A stretch of DNA of 37,248 nucleotides from an uncultured Desulfobacterales bacterium (GTDB lineage Bacteria; Desulfobacterota; Desulfobacteria; Desulfobacterales; UBA11574): positions 1 to 37,248 of the forward strand of contig CALLDL010000215.1 in assembly GCA_937998305.1 (NCBI GenBank), given 5' to 3'. The translations under genes were made by a program, and so were the position numbers. The notes under the pieces were generated by a model. The model saw only the letters and a program-made list of their open reading frames with translations, did no database searches and was not told the origin of the DNA. This document shows, in pieces, positions 9,442 through 18,014 of the stretch. How positions within the stretch are numbered: position 1 is the first letter of the stretch; each line of letters begins with the position of its first letter.

Positions 9442-12033
9442 ATGGATGAACGATACGATCCCAGGAAAATAGAATCTAAATGGCAAAATTTCTGGGAAGA
9501 GGCAAAGCTTTTTAAAGTCAAAGAGGATCCGAATAAAGAAAAGTATTATCTGCTTGAGATGTTTCCTTATCCTTCCGGGAAAATCCATATGGGGCATGTG
9601 AGAAACTATACCATCGGAGATGTTGTTGCGAGATACAAAAAAATGCAAGGGTTTAATGTTCTTCATCCCATGGGCTGGGATGCATTTGGCATGCCGGCGG
9701 AAAACGCTGCAATTGCAAATAATAGTCACCCGGCCAAGTGGACTTATGAAAATATCGATGCCATGCGATTCCAGTTGAAGCGTCTGGGTTTTTCCTATGA
9801 TTGGGGTCGGGAAATCGCTACTTGCAGTCCTGAATATTATCAGTGGGAACAGTGGCTTTTTTTAAAAATGTATGAAAAGGGGATGGCCTATCGTAAGGAA
9901 TCCTTTGTGAACTGGTGTGAACACTGCCAGACAGTACTTGCCAACGAACAGGTAGAAGCCGGCCTGTGCTGGAGATGTGGCCAACAGGTTCAACAGAAAA
10001 AGCTCTGGCAATGGTTTTTCCGCATTACCGATTATGCCCAGGATCTTCTGTCGTATTGTGAAAAGCTGCCGGGTTGGCCTGAAAAAGTTCTCACGATGCA
10101 GAAAAATTGGATCGGAAAGAGTACGGGTGCAGAAATTCGGTTTCCCATAGAAAACTCGGATGAGCAAATACCGGTGTTTACAACACGGCAGGATACCGTA
10201 TATGGGGCGACGTTTATGTGCCTTGCACCGGAGCACCCGCTGGTGGTCAAACTGTCCAGAGGAACTCTTCAAGAAGTAGAAGTGTCCGAGTTTATCCATC
10301 GCATATCCTTACAGGATCGATCGGTTAAAGCCGTGGAAAGTTATGAAAAAGAGGGCGTTTATATAGGTGCATATTGTATCAATCCTTTAAGCGGTATTCG
10401 TATGCCGATCTATACAGCCAACTTTGCGCTTATGGAATATGGTACCGGGGCTGTTATGTCCGTTCCAGCGCATGATCAGCGAGATTTTGAATTTGCCCGT
10501 AAGTATGGTCTTGAAGTCATTGTGGTTGTAAAACCTCATGATGCCGATCTCGACCCCGCCAAAATGACCGAGGCCTTTACCGGTGAAGGTGTTATGATTA
10601 ATTCCGGTCGGTTCAATGGAATAGACAGTGTACAAGCGCTGGACGATATCGCTTCATATCTGGAAAAAAAGGGCCTCGGAAAGAAAACAACCAGCTTCAG
10701 GCTAAGGGACTGGGGGATTTCAAGACAGCGATACTGGGGTGCACCAATACCCATCATTCATTGTGAAAAATGCGGTATTGTTCCAGTCCCTGAAAAAGAC
10801 CTTCCCATTTTGCTTCCGGAAGATGCTGATCTTCTTGAAGGCGGTAAATCACCATTGTCGACCCTTGAATATTTTACAAAGACGCCTTGTCCGGCATGTG
10901 GCAGTTCCGAGGCTAGACGAGAAACCGATACAATGGATACGTTCGTAGAGTCTTCATGGTATTATGAGAGATATTGCAGTCCGAAATGTAAAACCGCCAT
11001 GTTTGACCGTAAAGCCGTAGATTACTGGATGCCTGTTGATCAGTATATCGGTGGTGTTGAACATGCGATTTTACATCTGCTCTATTCCAGATATTATACC
11101 CGCGTTCTATACGATTTTGACCTTGTTAAATATAAAGAGCCTTTTACACGGCTTTTGACCCAGGGAATGGTTTGTAAAGAGACGGTTTCCTGTCCTGAAC
11201 ACGGTTTTCTTCTCCCTGAAGAAATAAAAGGAGCCGGTGAAGAACGGCTGTGTAAACAATGCGGTCAGGAGACCATCGTCGGTCGCGTTGAAAAGATGTC
11301 CAAGTCAAAAAAGAACGTTATCGATCCCAATATCCTTTTAGAAAAATTTGGTTCAGATACCACAAGACTTTTCTGCCTTTTTGCAGCTCCGCCTGAAAGA
11401 GACCTGGAATGGAGCGAACAGGGCGTTGAGGGCGGTTATCGCTTTCTAAACCGTGTGTGGCGACTGGCTTTAAATTGGGAGAGCTTAATTCGTGACGCCA
11501 AGCCGTTTAATGGCAGTCCGGATCAGCTGGAGGGCGATTCTCGCGCGCTATTCAAAAAAAACCATGCAACGATAAAAAAGGTCACCAGGGATATCGAAGA
11601 CAGATTTCATTTCAATACCGCTATCAGTGCGGTAATGGAACTCGTAAATACAATGTACGGAATCGATTTTGATAAAAAGAACCCCCAAAAGATCGAGGTC
11701 ATGCGGCTATCCATGGAATCTGTTGCGCTTCTTTTATCACCCATTGTTCCTCATTTTGCCGAAGAATTATGGGAGGCGCTTGGATTTGATACCAGCATCC
11801 TACTGGCTTCATGGCCGTCATACAGAGAGGACGCTCTAACCAAAGATGAGTTCTTGATCGTGGTACAAGTCAACGGCAAACTTAGAAGCAAGTTCCACGT
11901 AGATGCAGATGCAGATGACGACACCCTAAAAGAAATGGCGCTTTCAGACGAAAGAGTCTTAAAATTCATCGATGGCAAACCCATTAAAAAAATTATTGTT
12001 GTCAAAGAGAAACTTGTCAATATCGTGGTATAA
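9442..12033 (+). CDS. leuS: Leucyl-tRNA synthetase
   Basis: Class I synthetase that charges tRNA-Leu in the cytoplasm. The 863 residues carry the HIGH-type motif HMGH (49-52) in [11 protein letters not shown] and the KMSKS motif (618-622). The CP1 editing domain lies in between ([12 protein letters not shown] about 250 and the [15 protein letters not shown] stretch). Zinc-binding cysteine pairs occur near 154-179. Length matches bacterial LeuRS. A GAGG lies 14 bases before the ATG. lptE follows about 280 bases downstream, a gene pair seen widely in proteobacteria. Confidence 0.98.
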   Translation: MDERYDPRKIESKWQNFWEEAKLFKVKEDPNKEKYYLLEMFPYPSGKIHMGHVRNYTIGDVVARYKKMQGFNVLHPMGWDAFGMPAENAAIANNSHPAKWTYENIDAMRFQLKRLGFSYDWGREIATCSPEYYQWEQWLFLKMYEKGMAYRKESFVNWCEHCQTVLANEQVEAGLCWRCGQQVQQKKLWQWFFRITDYAQDLLSYCEKLPGWPEKVLTMQKNWIGKSTGAEIRFPIENSDEQIPVFTTRQDTVYGATFMCLAPEHPLVVKLSRGTLQEVEVSEFIHRISLQDRSVKAVESYEKEGVYIGAYCINPLSGIRMPIYTANFALMEYGTGAVMSVPAHDQRDFEFARKYGLEVIVVVKPHDADLDPAKMTEAFTGEGVMINSGRFNGIDSVQALDDIASYLEKKGLGKKTTSFRLRDWGISRQRYWGAPIPIIHCEKCGIVPVPEKDLPILLPEDADLLEGGKSPLSTLEYFTKTPCPACGSSEARRETDTMDTFVESSWYYERYCSPKCKTAMFDRKAVDYWMPVDQYIGGVEHAILHLLYSRYYTRVLYDFDLVKYKEPFTRLLTQGMVCKETVSCPEHGFLLPEEIKGAGEERLCKQCGQETIVGRVEKMSKSKKNVIDPNILLEKFGSDTTRLFCLFAAPPERDLEWSEQGVEGGYRFLNRVWRLALNWESLIRDAKPFNGSPDQLEGDSRALFKKNHATIKKVTRDIEDRFHFNTAISAVMELVNTMYGIDFDKKNPQKIEVMRLSMESVALLLSPIVPHFAEELWEALGFDTSILLASWPSYREDALTKDEFLIVVQVNGKLRSKFHVDADADDDTLKEMALSDERVLKFIDGKPIKKIIVVKEKLVNIVV

Positions 12034-12061
12034 TCTAACATTTAAATTCTGGTCCTCTGAG

Positions 12062-12090
12062 TCAGGTCAGAGATAATTGGCTCTGCCTGA
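12062..12090 (+). terminator. Hairpin downstream of leuS
   Basis: TCAGGTCAGAG pairs with CTCTGCCTGA across an 8-base loop, with one bulged T. There is no T-run after it, so it is a weak terminator or an RNA-stabilising hairpin. It lies 28 bases past the leuS stop, just before repeat A2. Confidence 0.4.
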
Positions 12091-12101
12091 AGAATCGCTG
12101 G

Positions 12102-12310
12102 AAGAGTTTGAAGTGAGCTATAGTTAAAAAAGGTTGTGCCCGTCGGCCCGTTATGCCGGTTTGCCCGTAATTTAATAACGGCCAACCGGCTAATCCCGCA
12201 TTGCGGGACTAACCAGAAATAGGCACTTTTAACTTGTACGGCTTTAAGAAAAACAGCCCCTTCCAGGGGTTATATCAAAGCCGGGTCCTCTGTGTCCGGA
12301 TTCTTTACTT
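12102..12310. repeat. Intergenic repeat family A, copy A2
   Basis: Second copy of the repeat at 2-308, lacking that copy's 100-base internal insertion. It contains the perfect hairpin TCCCGC-att-GCGGGA where A1 has a GGTTAACC run instead. It ends GGATTCTTTACT two bases before the lptE ATG at 12312, so it forms the whole leader of lptE. Its last 30 bases also resemble the bases just before folK (30816-30845). Confidence 0.8.
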
Positions 12311-12311
12311 T

Positions 12312-12851
12312 ATGAACTTTACAGCTATAAGAGACTTTTTTTATCATAAAAAGTATATCTGGGCGGTCATTTTTATCCCTTTGTTTTTTTCGGCTTGCGG
12401 TTATCGGTTTGCAGGGAGTGGAAATTTGCCGGGAGGAATACAGACGATTGCCATAGAAATTTTTGAAAACCGCACTCCGGAAACCGGGCTGGAAAATATC
12501 ATTACAAATGACCTGATATATGAATTTACCCGGAAGGGAAGGAGTGTTCGGAAAAACAGCAAGGAGGCTGACGGAGTCCTTACCGGTGTTATTGAATCCG
12601 AGCGCATCACGACAATTTCCCGTCAAGCGCAGCAAAGCCCTCTCGCAAGGCGGGTCGAAATTACCATCAATTTGAAATTAACAGATTCGGGTGGTGGGGT
12701 AAAATGGTCCGCATCACGCATTTCTGAATTCGAAGAATATGATGTGGAGACGGACAAACAGGCTACCGAGCTCAACAAGCGCCAAGCCATCGAAACCCTT
12801 TCTAAAAAACTTGCAGAAAAAGTCCACAATCGTTTAACAGACAATTTTTAA
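12312..12851 (+). CDS. lptE: LPS-assembly lipoprotein LptE
   Basis: Outer-membrane lipoprotein that plugs the LptD barrel and helps insert lipopolysaccharide. I chose the ATG at 12312 (179 residues): the longer reading would add 26 residues encoded by repeat A2, whereas this start gives a clean signal peptide. A basic stretch is followed by VIFIPLFFSAC with lipobox Cys at 29. The mature start CGYRFAG and later QQSPLARRVEITI fit the LptE/RlpB family (DUF4136/LptE-like). It follows leuS, as leuS-lptE does in many proteobacteria. It converges with rpsT over a shared terminator. Confidence 0.9.
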   Translation: MNFTAIRDFFYHKKYIWAVIFIPLFFSACGYRFAGSGNLPGGIQTIAIEIFENRTPETGLENIITNDLIYEFTRKGRSVRKNSKEADGVLTGVIESERITTISRQAQQSPLARRVEITINLKLTDSGGGVKWSASRISEFEEYDVETDKQATELNKRQAIETLSKKLAEKVHNRLTDNF

Positions 12852-12861
12852 AGAACTCAAC

Positions 12862-12918
12862 AAAAAAGCGCATCGTACAAAGAATGTAGAAATTTCATTT
12901 TGTACGTTGCGCTTTTTT
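12862..12918. terminator. Bidirectional terminator between lptE and rpsT
   Basis: AAAAAAGCGCA-t-CGTACAAA pairs with TTTGTACG-t-TGCGCTTTTTT around a loop of about 18 bases. The A-run on one side and the T-run on the other let it work in both directions, fitting the convergent genes. Confidence 0.9.
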
Positions 12919-12922
12919 CCGG

Positions 12923-13189
12923 TTAGGCGGAGATGGTGTTTACCAATTTCGATAGGCGTGAAATTTTGCGAGAAGCAGTCTTTTTGTGAAGCACACCTTT
13001 TTGGGCTGCCCTATCAATGTTCGTTTTCGCCATTTCGAGCTTTTCCAATGCTGCTTCTTTCGAGTTTTCGCTCACAGAAAGTCGTATATCTTTGACAATA
13101 CTTTTTACCCTTGTTTTAACGGCTTTATTACGCTTACGCCTGATCTCGTTCTGACGTGCGCGTTTAAGTGCTGATTTATGATTGGCCAA
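12923..13189 (-). CDS. rpsT: 30S ribosomal protein S20
   Basis: Primary 16S-binding protein of the small subunit. The 88 residues open MANHKSALKRARQNEIRRKRNK, the hallmark of S20, and end in the helical SRKISRLSKLVNTISA. The start codon is TTG (13187-13189), with AGGAG about 12 bases upstream. The UUG start is notable because E. coli rpsT also uses UUG, which there is tied to autoregulation. It is a single-gene unit with its own promoter (13230-13258) and a shared terminator. Confidence 0.97.
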   Translation of the reverse strand: MANHKSALKRARQNEIRRKRNKAVKTRVKSIVKDIRLSVSENSKEAALEKLEMAKTNIDRAAQKGVLHKKTASRKISRLSKLVNTISA

Positions 13190-13229
13190 TTTCTTAATAA
13201 ACTCCTTTCATTATTAATTTAAAAAGTGT

Positions 13230-13258
13230 AAATTATTAACTTATTAAATATATGTCAA
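13230..13258 (-). promoter_or_regulatory. Sigma70-type promoter for rpsT
   Basis: On the minus strand a perfect TTGACA (13253-13258) is followed after 17 bases by TAATTT (13230-13235). The very A/T-rich surroundings and the position about 40 bases before the start codon fit a strong ribosomal-protein promoter. Confidence 0.6.
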
Positions 13259-13299
13259 GATTTTTTTTGTAACACTTCAGCCTTTTGAAAACATTACCG

Positions 13300-13382
13300 C
13301 TTCAGGTATAACTAAATTTTTGCTGAAAGATCACGCCAAAGGCGGATAAAACTCGTGAATAAAGGCTCGTAATGAAAGAACC
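13300..13382. repeat. Intergenic repeat family C, partial copy C1
   Basis: The stretch CTGAAAGATCACGCCAAAGG and its flanks match the left part of the element at 24731-24947. About 83 bases match with few differences, from CTTCAG to AATGAAAGAA. Weak similarity extends about 20 bases further left in both. C1 lacks the right inverted end found in C2, so it is a fragment or a half element. It lies between the rpsT promoter and murJ. Confidence 0.7.
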
Positions 13383-13426
13383 TGCCCGGGCTATTAATAA
13401 AGATCTCTGTTTTAGCAGGGAGTTTC

Positions 13427-13449
13427 ATAAAATCGTTACACGATTTTAT
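13427..13449 (+). other. Perfect hairpin just before the murJ start
   Basis: ATAAAATCGT and ACGATTTTAT pair perfectly around a three-base loop. The hairpin ends 8 bases before the murJ ATG at 13458 and overlaps the alternative TTG start at 13449. It would lie where the ribosome binds, and no clear Shine-Dalgarno sequence follows it. A role in controlling murJ translation is possible but inferred. Confidence 0.6.
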
Positions 13450-13457
13450 TGCGAATC

Positions 13458-15056
13458 ATGAACCCTTCAAAAAAACAAACCGATCATGAAAATGACCGCG
13501 TAACAAAAGCCGCGGGAGTTGTTGGATCAGCGACACTATTGAGCCGTATTTTCGGATTGATACGAGATGTCGTCATTGCCTGGTTTTTCGGTGCCGGATT
13601 GAGCTCAGATGCATTCTTTGTGGCTTTCAGAATCCCAAACCTTTTAAGAAGGCTTTTTGCCGAGGGTTCTTTAAGCGTTGCATTTATCCCTGTATTTACC
13701 GACACGCTCATGAATCGAGGAAAAAATGAAGCCTTTGAAATGGCAAGATCCGCCATAAGACTGTTGTCGGTGCTGCTGGTTGTCGTTGCCATTGCAGGTA
13801 TTTTTTTGTCTCCACTTATCATTCGCATCATTGCACCCGGCTTTATCGATTCACCTGAAAAATTGTCCGTCACCATTTTTCTCACGCGAATCATGTTTCC
13901 GTATATCTTCTTTATCGGAATGGTTGCTCTTTCCATGGGAATCCTTAATGTTCTTGGACACTTCGCTGCACCGGCCCTTGCCCCTGTTTTATTGAACATC
14001 TCCATTATATGTTCCGTTTTATTTATTTCACCGCACATGACCGATCCTGTAACAGGCCTGGCGGTCGGTGTGGTGATCGGTGGTATTTTGCAGCTTGGGT
14101 TTCAGGTGCCGTTTTTGATTAAAAAAGGATTCTATTTTTGGCAGAAAGCAAAAATTTTCCATCCCGGCCTCAAGAAGATAGGCCTGTTGATGCTTCCCAC
14201 CATATTTGGCGCTGCTGTCTATCAAATCAATATCCTGGTGGGGACCATTTTGGCTTCACTGCTTTCCGAAGGGAGTGTTTCGTATCTATATTATGCCGAT
14301 CGTTTGGTGCAGTTTCCCCTTGGGATATTTGCAATAGCAACAGCAACCGCTGTTTTGCCGAGCATTTCAAGACAGGCCGCAAAAAAGGACTTGCAGGCGG
14401 TTCGGGATACCTTTGCATATGCTATGAGACTGGTTTTTTTTATTACCATTCCCTCGATGGTCGGTCTGATAGTTTTAAGAGAACCGATCGTTGCGTTATT
14501 ATTTAAAAGGGGTGCTTTTGATGCAAAGACCACACATTTGACTGCATATGCCCTTTTGTACTATAGTGTGGGATTATGGGCTTTTTCTGCCGTGAGGATT
14601 GTGGTTTCAACATTTTATGCACTGCAGGATACAAAAACTCCGGTACGAATAGCTGTCATATCTGTTTGTGCCAATATCATTCTTGGCGTCGTTCTCATGG
14701 GGCCACTGGGGCATGGAGGGCTTGCACTTGCTACCTCACTGGCTTCCATGTTAAACCTCGGACTTCTTGTCCGGTCTTTAAAGACAAAGCTCGGCATGCT
14801 GGGATTGAAAACGATTATGACGTCCGTTTATAAGACAATAATTTGTTCCATATCTATGGGTGCTGCTGTCTGGGCGGCTGCGCTATTCATTATTCCTTCT
14901 GAGGGCGGGGGTCTGATGGGCCTTTTCTTTGGACTTGTGGGAAGTATAATTATCGGCCTCGTGTTATATGGTTCTTTTTCTTTATTGCTTAAAAGTCGGG
15001 AGTTGGAAAAGGTTATGGCCATAGCCAGAAAGGGGAAGGGTAAAGCGTGGGTTTAA
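13458..15056 (+). CDS. murJ: Lipid II flippase MurJ (MviN)
   Basis: Moves lipid II, the peptidoglycan precursor, across the inner membrane. About 532 residues with roughly 14 membrane helices. The N-terminal GSATLLSRIFGLIRDVVIAWFFGAG and SDAFFVAFRIPNLLRRLFAEGSLSVAFIPVF are the MurJ signature with its conserved arginines. I prefer the ATG at 13458; a TTG at 13449 would add three residues. It overlaps the next gene by 10 bases, pointing to translational coupling with the FtsB-like gene. Length is typical. Confidence 0.97.
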   Translation: MNPSKKQTDHENDRVTKAAGVVGSATLLSRIFGLIRDVVIAWFFGAGLSSDAFFVAFRIPNLLRRLFAEGSLSVAFIPVFTDTLMNRGKNEAFEMARSAIRLLSVLLVVVAIAGIFLSPLIIRIIAPGFIDSPEKLSVTIFLTRIMFPYIFFIGMVALSMGILNVLGHFAAPALAPVLLNISIICSVLFISPHMTDPVTGLAVGVVIGGILQLGFQVPFLIKKGFYFWQKAKIFHPGLKKIGLLMLPTIFGAAVYQINILVGTILASLLSEGSVSYLYYADRLVQFPLGIFAIATATAVLPSISRQAAKKDLQAVRDTFAYAMRLVFFITIPSMVGLIVLREPIVALLFKRGAFDAKTTHLTAYALLYYSVGLWAFSAVRIVVSTFYALQDTKTPVRIAVISVCANIILGVVLMGPLGHGGLALATSLASMLNLGLLVRSLKTKLGMLGLKTIMTSVYKTIICSISMGAAVWAAALFIIPSEGGGLMGLFFGLVGSIIIGLVLYGSFSLLLKSRELEKVMAIARKGKGKAWV

Positions 15057-15367
15057 AGAAAAATATAATGCTTGTTTTAGCAATAATGACGATGTTTTTG
15101 ATGTTGTTGTTTATCGGGTTCGGTGAGAATGGCCTTACGGATCTGTATAAACTTAAAAAGGAAAAGGATAACTTGTCGAAAAAAACCGATGAGCTTAAAA
15201 AGGAAAATCTCTCTTTATATCGTGAAATAGAGCGGTTGAAGAATGATCCCAGATATGTTGAAGATGTGGCCAGAAAGGAGCTGGGTGTCATCGGCAAAGA
15301 CGAGGTAATCATCAAAGTAAAACCTAAACCGAGCGTTTCAAATAGTGACAGGGCTATAAAAAAGTAA
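15047..15367 (+). CDS. FtsB/DivIC-family septum formation protein
   Basis: Small bitopic cell-division protein. The 106 residues have a short cytoplasmic start, one membrane helix (about 6-24), a coiled coil (LYKLKKEKDNLSKKTDELKK onward), and the family's DPRYVEDVARKELGVIGKDEVI segment. It begins with GTG inside the end of murJ. The last 14 or so residues (from PKPS to the end) are encoded by a sequence repeated almost exactly at 22386-22426 in a non-coding place. This suggests that the tail was added or replaced by repeat DNA. I leave the symbol empty because FtsB and DivIC cannot be separated here. Confidence 0.88.
   Translation: MGLKKNIMLVLAIMTMFLMLLFIGFGENGLTDLYKLKKEKDNLSKKTDELKKENLSLYREIERLKNDPRYVEDVARKELGVIGKDEVIIKVKPKPSVSNSDRAIKK
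15323..15363 (+). repeat. 41-base repeat inside the FtsB-like gene end
   Basis: Matches 22386-22426 at 39 of 41 positions, with core GAGCGTTTCAAATAGTGAC. Here it encodes the C-terminal tail of the FtsB-like protein and sits 6 bases before repeat B1. At the other site it is non-coding, just upstream of hslV. Confidence 0.85.
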
Positions 15368-15369
15368 GG

Positions 15370-15640
15370 ATCATTCCCCAAAGAGTTGGTCGATTAATAA
15401 GGGGCCAAGGATTCAAGGATTCGAGTGAAAAAGCTTTAAAAACAAATTTTTAAAAAGATCGAGGAAAAAGGGCAGAAAAACTCCAATGTTAACGTCATCT
15501 CTCCGAACTGTATGCTCTACCCTCCGGCCTGTAAGCCCTACGGGCTGGAAGCGGAGCAGGAAGCTGAATCAACGCGTTTGCAATCACTTGACCCCTTGAA
15601 TCCTCGAGCCCTTTTCTCCAACTAATTTGGAGAAGAACCA
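15370..15640. repeat. Intergenic repeat family B, copy B1
   Basis: Starts 2 bases after the FtsB-like stop and fills the spacer to the TPR gene. It matches 22994-23270. Left arm words (CCAAGGATTCAAGGATTCGAG) face inverted right arm words (CCTTGAATCCTCGAG). The ends CCAAAGAGTTGG and CCAACTAATTTGG also form an inverted pair. B1 holds a 65-base insert (15501-15565) absent from B2. The insert is a GC-rich hairpin around AGCCC-tac-GGGCT with outer CTCCG/CGGAG. B1 lacks about 55 A/T-rich bases present in B2. Confidence 0.85.
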
Positions 15641-15663
15641 AAAAAAGAAAGGTCCAAAAAAAA

Positions 15664-15942
15664 TTGAGTAAAGACGATGTCTTTTATACCCGGACAATGG
15701 CAAAAGTTTATGCTGATCAGGGTAATTTATCAAAAGCCGCCGAAATTTACAGATACCTTCTAGAATGCGAACCCGAACGCCAGGACCTTATGGATTCACT
15801 TTCTGAAATTGAGAGGAAACTCAATGAAAAATCGCCGGATGATCTTATCAAACTGTTCAGCAGGTGGGTTGATCTTCTGCTTAAGTATCATAACGTTCAA
15901 AAACTTATGAGGTTTAGAAATTATTTCAGAGACAGCAAGTGA
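15664..15942 (+). CDS. Small TPR-repeat protein
   Basis: The 92 residues include one clear tetratricopeptide repeat (TRTMAKVYADQGNLSKAAEIY, about 10-30) followed by helices and a basic end (LMRFRNYFRDSK). No signal peptide or membrane helix is seen, so it is probably a cytoplasmic adaptor; the partner is unknown. The start is TTG at 15664 with AAGG about 10 bases upstream. The next ATG at 15697 is inside the TPR, so the TTG is the better choice. It lies between repeat B1 and a hairpin that begins 3 bases after its stop. Confidence 0.75.
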   Translation: MSKDDVFYTRTMAKVYADQGNLSKAAEIYRYLLECEPERQDLMDSLSEIERKLNEKSPDDLIKLFSRWVDLLLKYHNVQKLMRFRNYFRDSK

Positions 15943-15945
15943 ATG

Positions 15946-15983
15946 GTACGTGTTCACGGGGAAGCAAACCCCGTGAACAGTAC
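15946..15983. repeat. 38-base palindrome related to the element at 36952-37171
   Basis: GTACGTGTTCACGGGG pairs with CCCCGTGAACAGTAC around a 7-base loop. The arm shares the GTACGTGTTCA-GGGG core with the 25-base ends of the large palindromic element near the right edge. It looks like an internally deleted or solo form of it. It starts 3 bases after the TPR gene stop and has no T-run, so it is not a classical terminator. Confidence 0.75.
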
Positions 15984-16033
15984 AGTGAATGTATCGCCAA
16001 ATTTAAATCAATTTTTGGAGAAATGACAAACTC

Positions 16034-17230
16034 ATGAAAAGTATTATCGACAGCAAAAATATCGTTTTGGGAGTATCCGGAGGCATCGCAGCATATAAAA
16101 GCGTTGAGCTTTTAAGACTTTTTGTGAAAGAAGGTGCCAATGTCAGGGTCATTATGACAAAATACGCCCAAGCGTTTGTGGGTGCATTGACCTTTGAAGC
16201 CTTATCCGGTCAAGGGGTGTGCACGGATCTTTTTAAGAAAAGCGATGATGCATCCATAAGGCATATTGACTGGGCCGAACAAGCAGATGCCGTGGTGATT
16301 GCCCCGGCAACCGCCAACATTATCGGTAAGCTGGCCAACGGGATAGCCGATGACGCCTTAAGTACCTTCATGATGGCAGTAACGTGTCCTGTGGTTCTCT
16401 GCCCTTCAATGAACACGCATATGTTTGAAAGCAATGCCGTACAGAGAAATCTTGAAATACTCCGGTCTGATGGGTATTTTATCATAGACCCGGAGTCCGG
16501 GAGCCTGGCATGCGGAACTACAGGACCCGGTCGTCTTCCTGAACCTCATGACATATTGGACAGAACTATTTTTTATCTTACGCCCAAGGATCTGAAAGAT
16601 AAGAAAATACTTGTTACTGCCGGTCCCACCCGAGAACCTATCGATCCTGTCAGATTTGTCAGCAACCCTTCTTCCGGCAAAATGGGCTTTGCCGTTGCAA
16701 GGGCTGCCGAGTATAGAGGCGGCAAAGTTACTTTGATTACCGGGCCCACAAACCTTTTGGATCCCAACAATGTTGCCGTGATCAGAGTGAACACCGCCAA
16801 AGAGATGGCCCTTGCTGTATTTGAAAACATAAAACATTCCGATATCATTATCAAAACAGCTGCGGTTTCCGATTACCGACCTAAGGATCATGCAGAACAA
16901 AAACTCAAGAAAAAAAAGGATGAACTGGTTTTATCTCTGGAAAGAACCCAGGATATTCTTAAAGAAATCGGCAGGAATAAAAAAGAACAGATTCTCGTAG
17001 GATTTGCTGCGGAAACAGAACGCCTTGAACAACATGCAGAACAAAAACGGGCTAAAAAAAATCTCGACATCATTGTCGGGAATATCGTGGGTCATCCTGA
17101 TTCCGGTTTCGGTGCCGACACAAATAAGGTAACACTGTTTTATAAAGACGGCACAAAAGAAAATTTACCCGAAATGCCCAAAGATAATGTCGCAAATCTT
17201 TTGATGGATCGGATATTAAAAATATTATGA
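16034..17230 (+). CDS. coaBC: Bifunctional phosphopantothenoylcysteine decarboxylase/synthase CoaBC
   Basis: Makes 4'-phosphopantetheine from phosphopantothenate in two steps of coenzyme A synthesis. The 398 residues have an FMN-binding CoaC half with GVSGGIAAYK (13-22), catalytic His77 (HIDW), PSMNTHM (124-130) and the active Cys160 in SLACGTTGPGRLPEP. The CoaB half starts near 190 with ILVTAGPTREPIDPVRF and NPSSGKMG. Residue spacing agrees with E. coli Dfp. It overlaps the following UDG gene by 4 bases, so the two are probably translated together. TTTGGAG upstream serves as ribosome site. Confidence 0.97.
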   Translation: MKSIIDSKNIVLGVSGGIAAYKSVELLRLFVKEGANVRVIMTKYAQAFVGALTFEALSGQGVCTDLFKKSDDASIRHIDWAEQADAVVIAPATANIIGKLANGIADDALSTFMMAVTCPVVLCPSMNTHMFESNAVQRNLEILRSDGYFIIDPESGSLACGTTGPGRLPEPHDILDRTIFYLTPKDLKDKKILVTAGPTREPIDPVRFVSNPSSGKMGFAVARAAEYRGGKVTLITGPTNLLDPNNVAVIRVNTAKEMALAVFENIKHSDIIIKTAAVSDYRPKDHAEQKLKKKKDELVLSLERTQDILKEIGRNKKEQILVGFAAETERLEQHAEQKRAKKNLDIIVGNIVGHPDSGFGADTNKVTLFYKDGTKENLPEMPKDNVANLLMDRILKIL

Positions 17231-17952
17231 CATTTTTCGAATCCAATCCCCATTTATTAAAATCAGGGATTACCACTACACTTGAAGATATAAAGACTTT
17301 TTTCAGATTATTGTCTGAAAACGGATGTCAGGGGTTTGAATGTTCAGAGGAAAGCCTCAAAAAGATTAAAAACTGGGGACGTAAAGAAGGGTTTTCGTCA
17401 GAAACCCTTGAGGCAATTCGAACGGATCTGGGGGATTGCAGACGCTGTAGGCTTTCTGAAAAACGGAAAAACATTGTATTCGGCACCGGCGATCCTCATG
17501 CGAGGCTCATGTTTGTGGGTGAAGGACCGGGATATGATGAGGATCAAATGGGCGAACCCTTTGTCGGGGCTGCAGGAAGGCTTCTTACCAAAATCATCGA
17601 AGCGATAAATCATACGCGAGACCAGGTCTATATCTGTAATATCATTAAGTGTCGTCCTCCCGGAAACAGAAATCCAATGGCAGATGAGATCGAAGCATGC
17701 TTTCCTTTTTTAAAACGCCAGATTGCATCCATAAAACCGGATATTATTTGTGCACTGGGGACTTTTGCCGCTCAGACACTTCTTGAAACCAAATCGCCGA
17801 TTTCAAAACTCAGAGGAAGTTTTTACGATTATATGGGGGCAAAGGTGTTACCGACATATCATCCTGCATATTTGCTTCGTAATCCAAACAAGAAGCGGGA
17901 TGTTTGGGAGGATATGAAAAAAATAATCAAAGCCATGGGTGCTAATCAGTAA
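17227..17952 (+). CDS. Family 4 (iron-sulfur) uracil-DNA glycosylase
   Basis: Removes uracil from DNA to start base-excision repair. The 241 residues carry the [4Fe-4S] cysteines C71 and C74 (CRRC), C142 and C158 (16 apart, as in family 4). Also visible are motif GEGPGYDEDQMGEPFVGAAG (98-117), NIIKCRPPGNRNP, and the YHPAYLLRNP motif near the end. The first 60 residues are extra compared with the core and have no motif I recognise. It overlaps coaBC by 4 bases. A spacer with repeat D1 follows. Confidence 0.95.
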   Translation: MTFFESNPHLLKSGITTTLEDIKTFFRLLSENGCQGFECSEESLKKIKNWGRKEGFSSETLEAIRTDLGDCRRCRLSEKRKNIVFGTGDPHARLMFVGEGPGYDEDQMGEPFVGAAGRLLTKIIEAINHTRDQVYICNIIKCRPPGNRNPMADEIEACFPFLKRQIASIKPDIICALGTFAAQTLLETKSPISKLRGSFYDYMGAKVLPTYHPAYLLRNPNKKRDVWEDMKKIIKAMGANQ

Positions 17953-18014
17953 ATTAGATACTTGACATTATTTTATTTGCGAAACTTCTTGGTGATAAGG
18001 ATAGAAAAAGTGTT

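Noticed and set aside
12234-12311. 26-residue N-terminal extension of LptE
   Set aside because: It is encoded by repeat A2. The ATG at 12312 gives a proper lipoprotein signal peptide.
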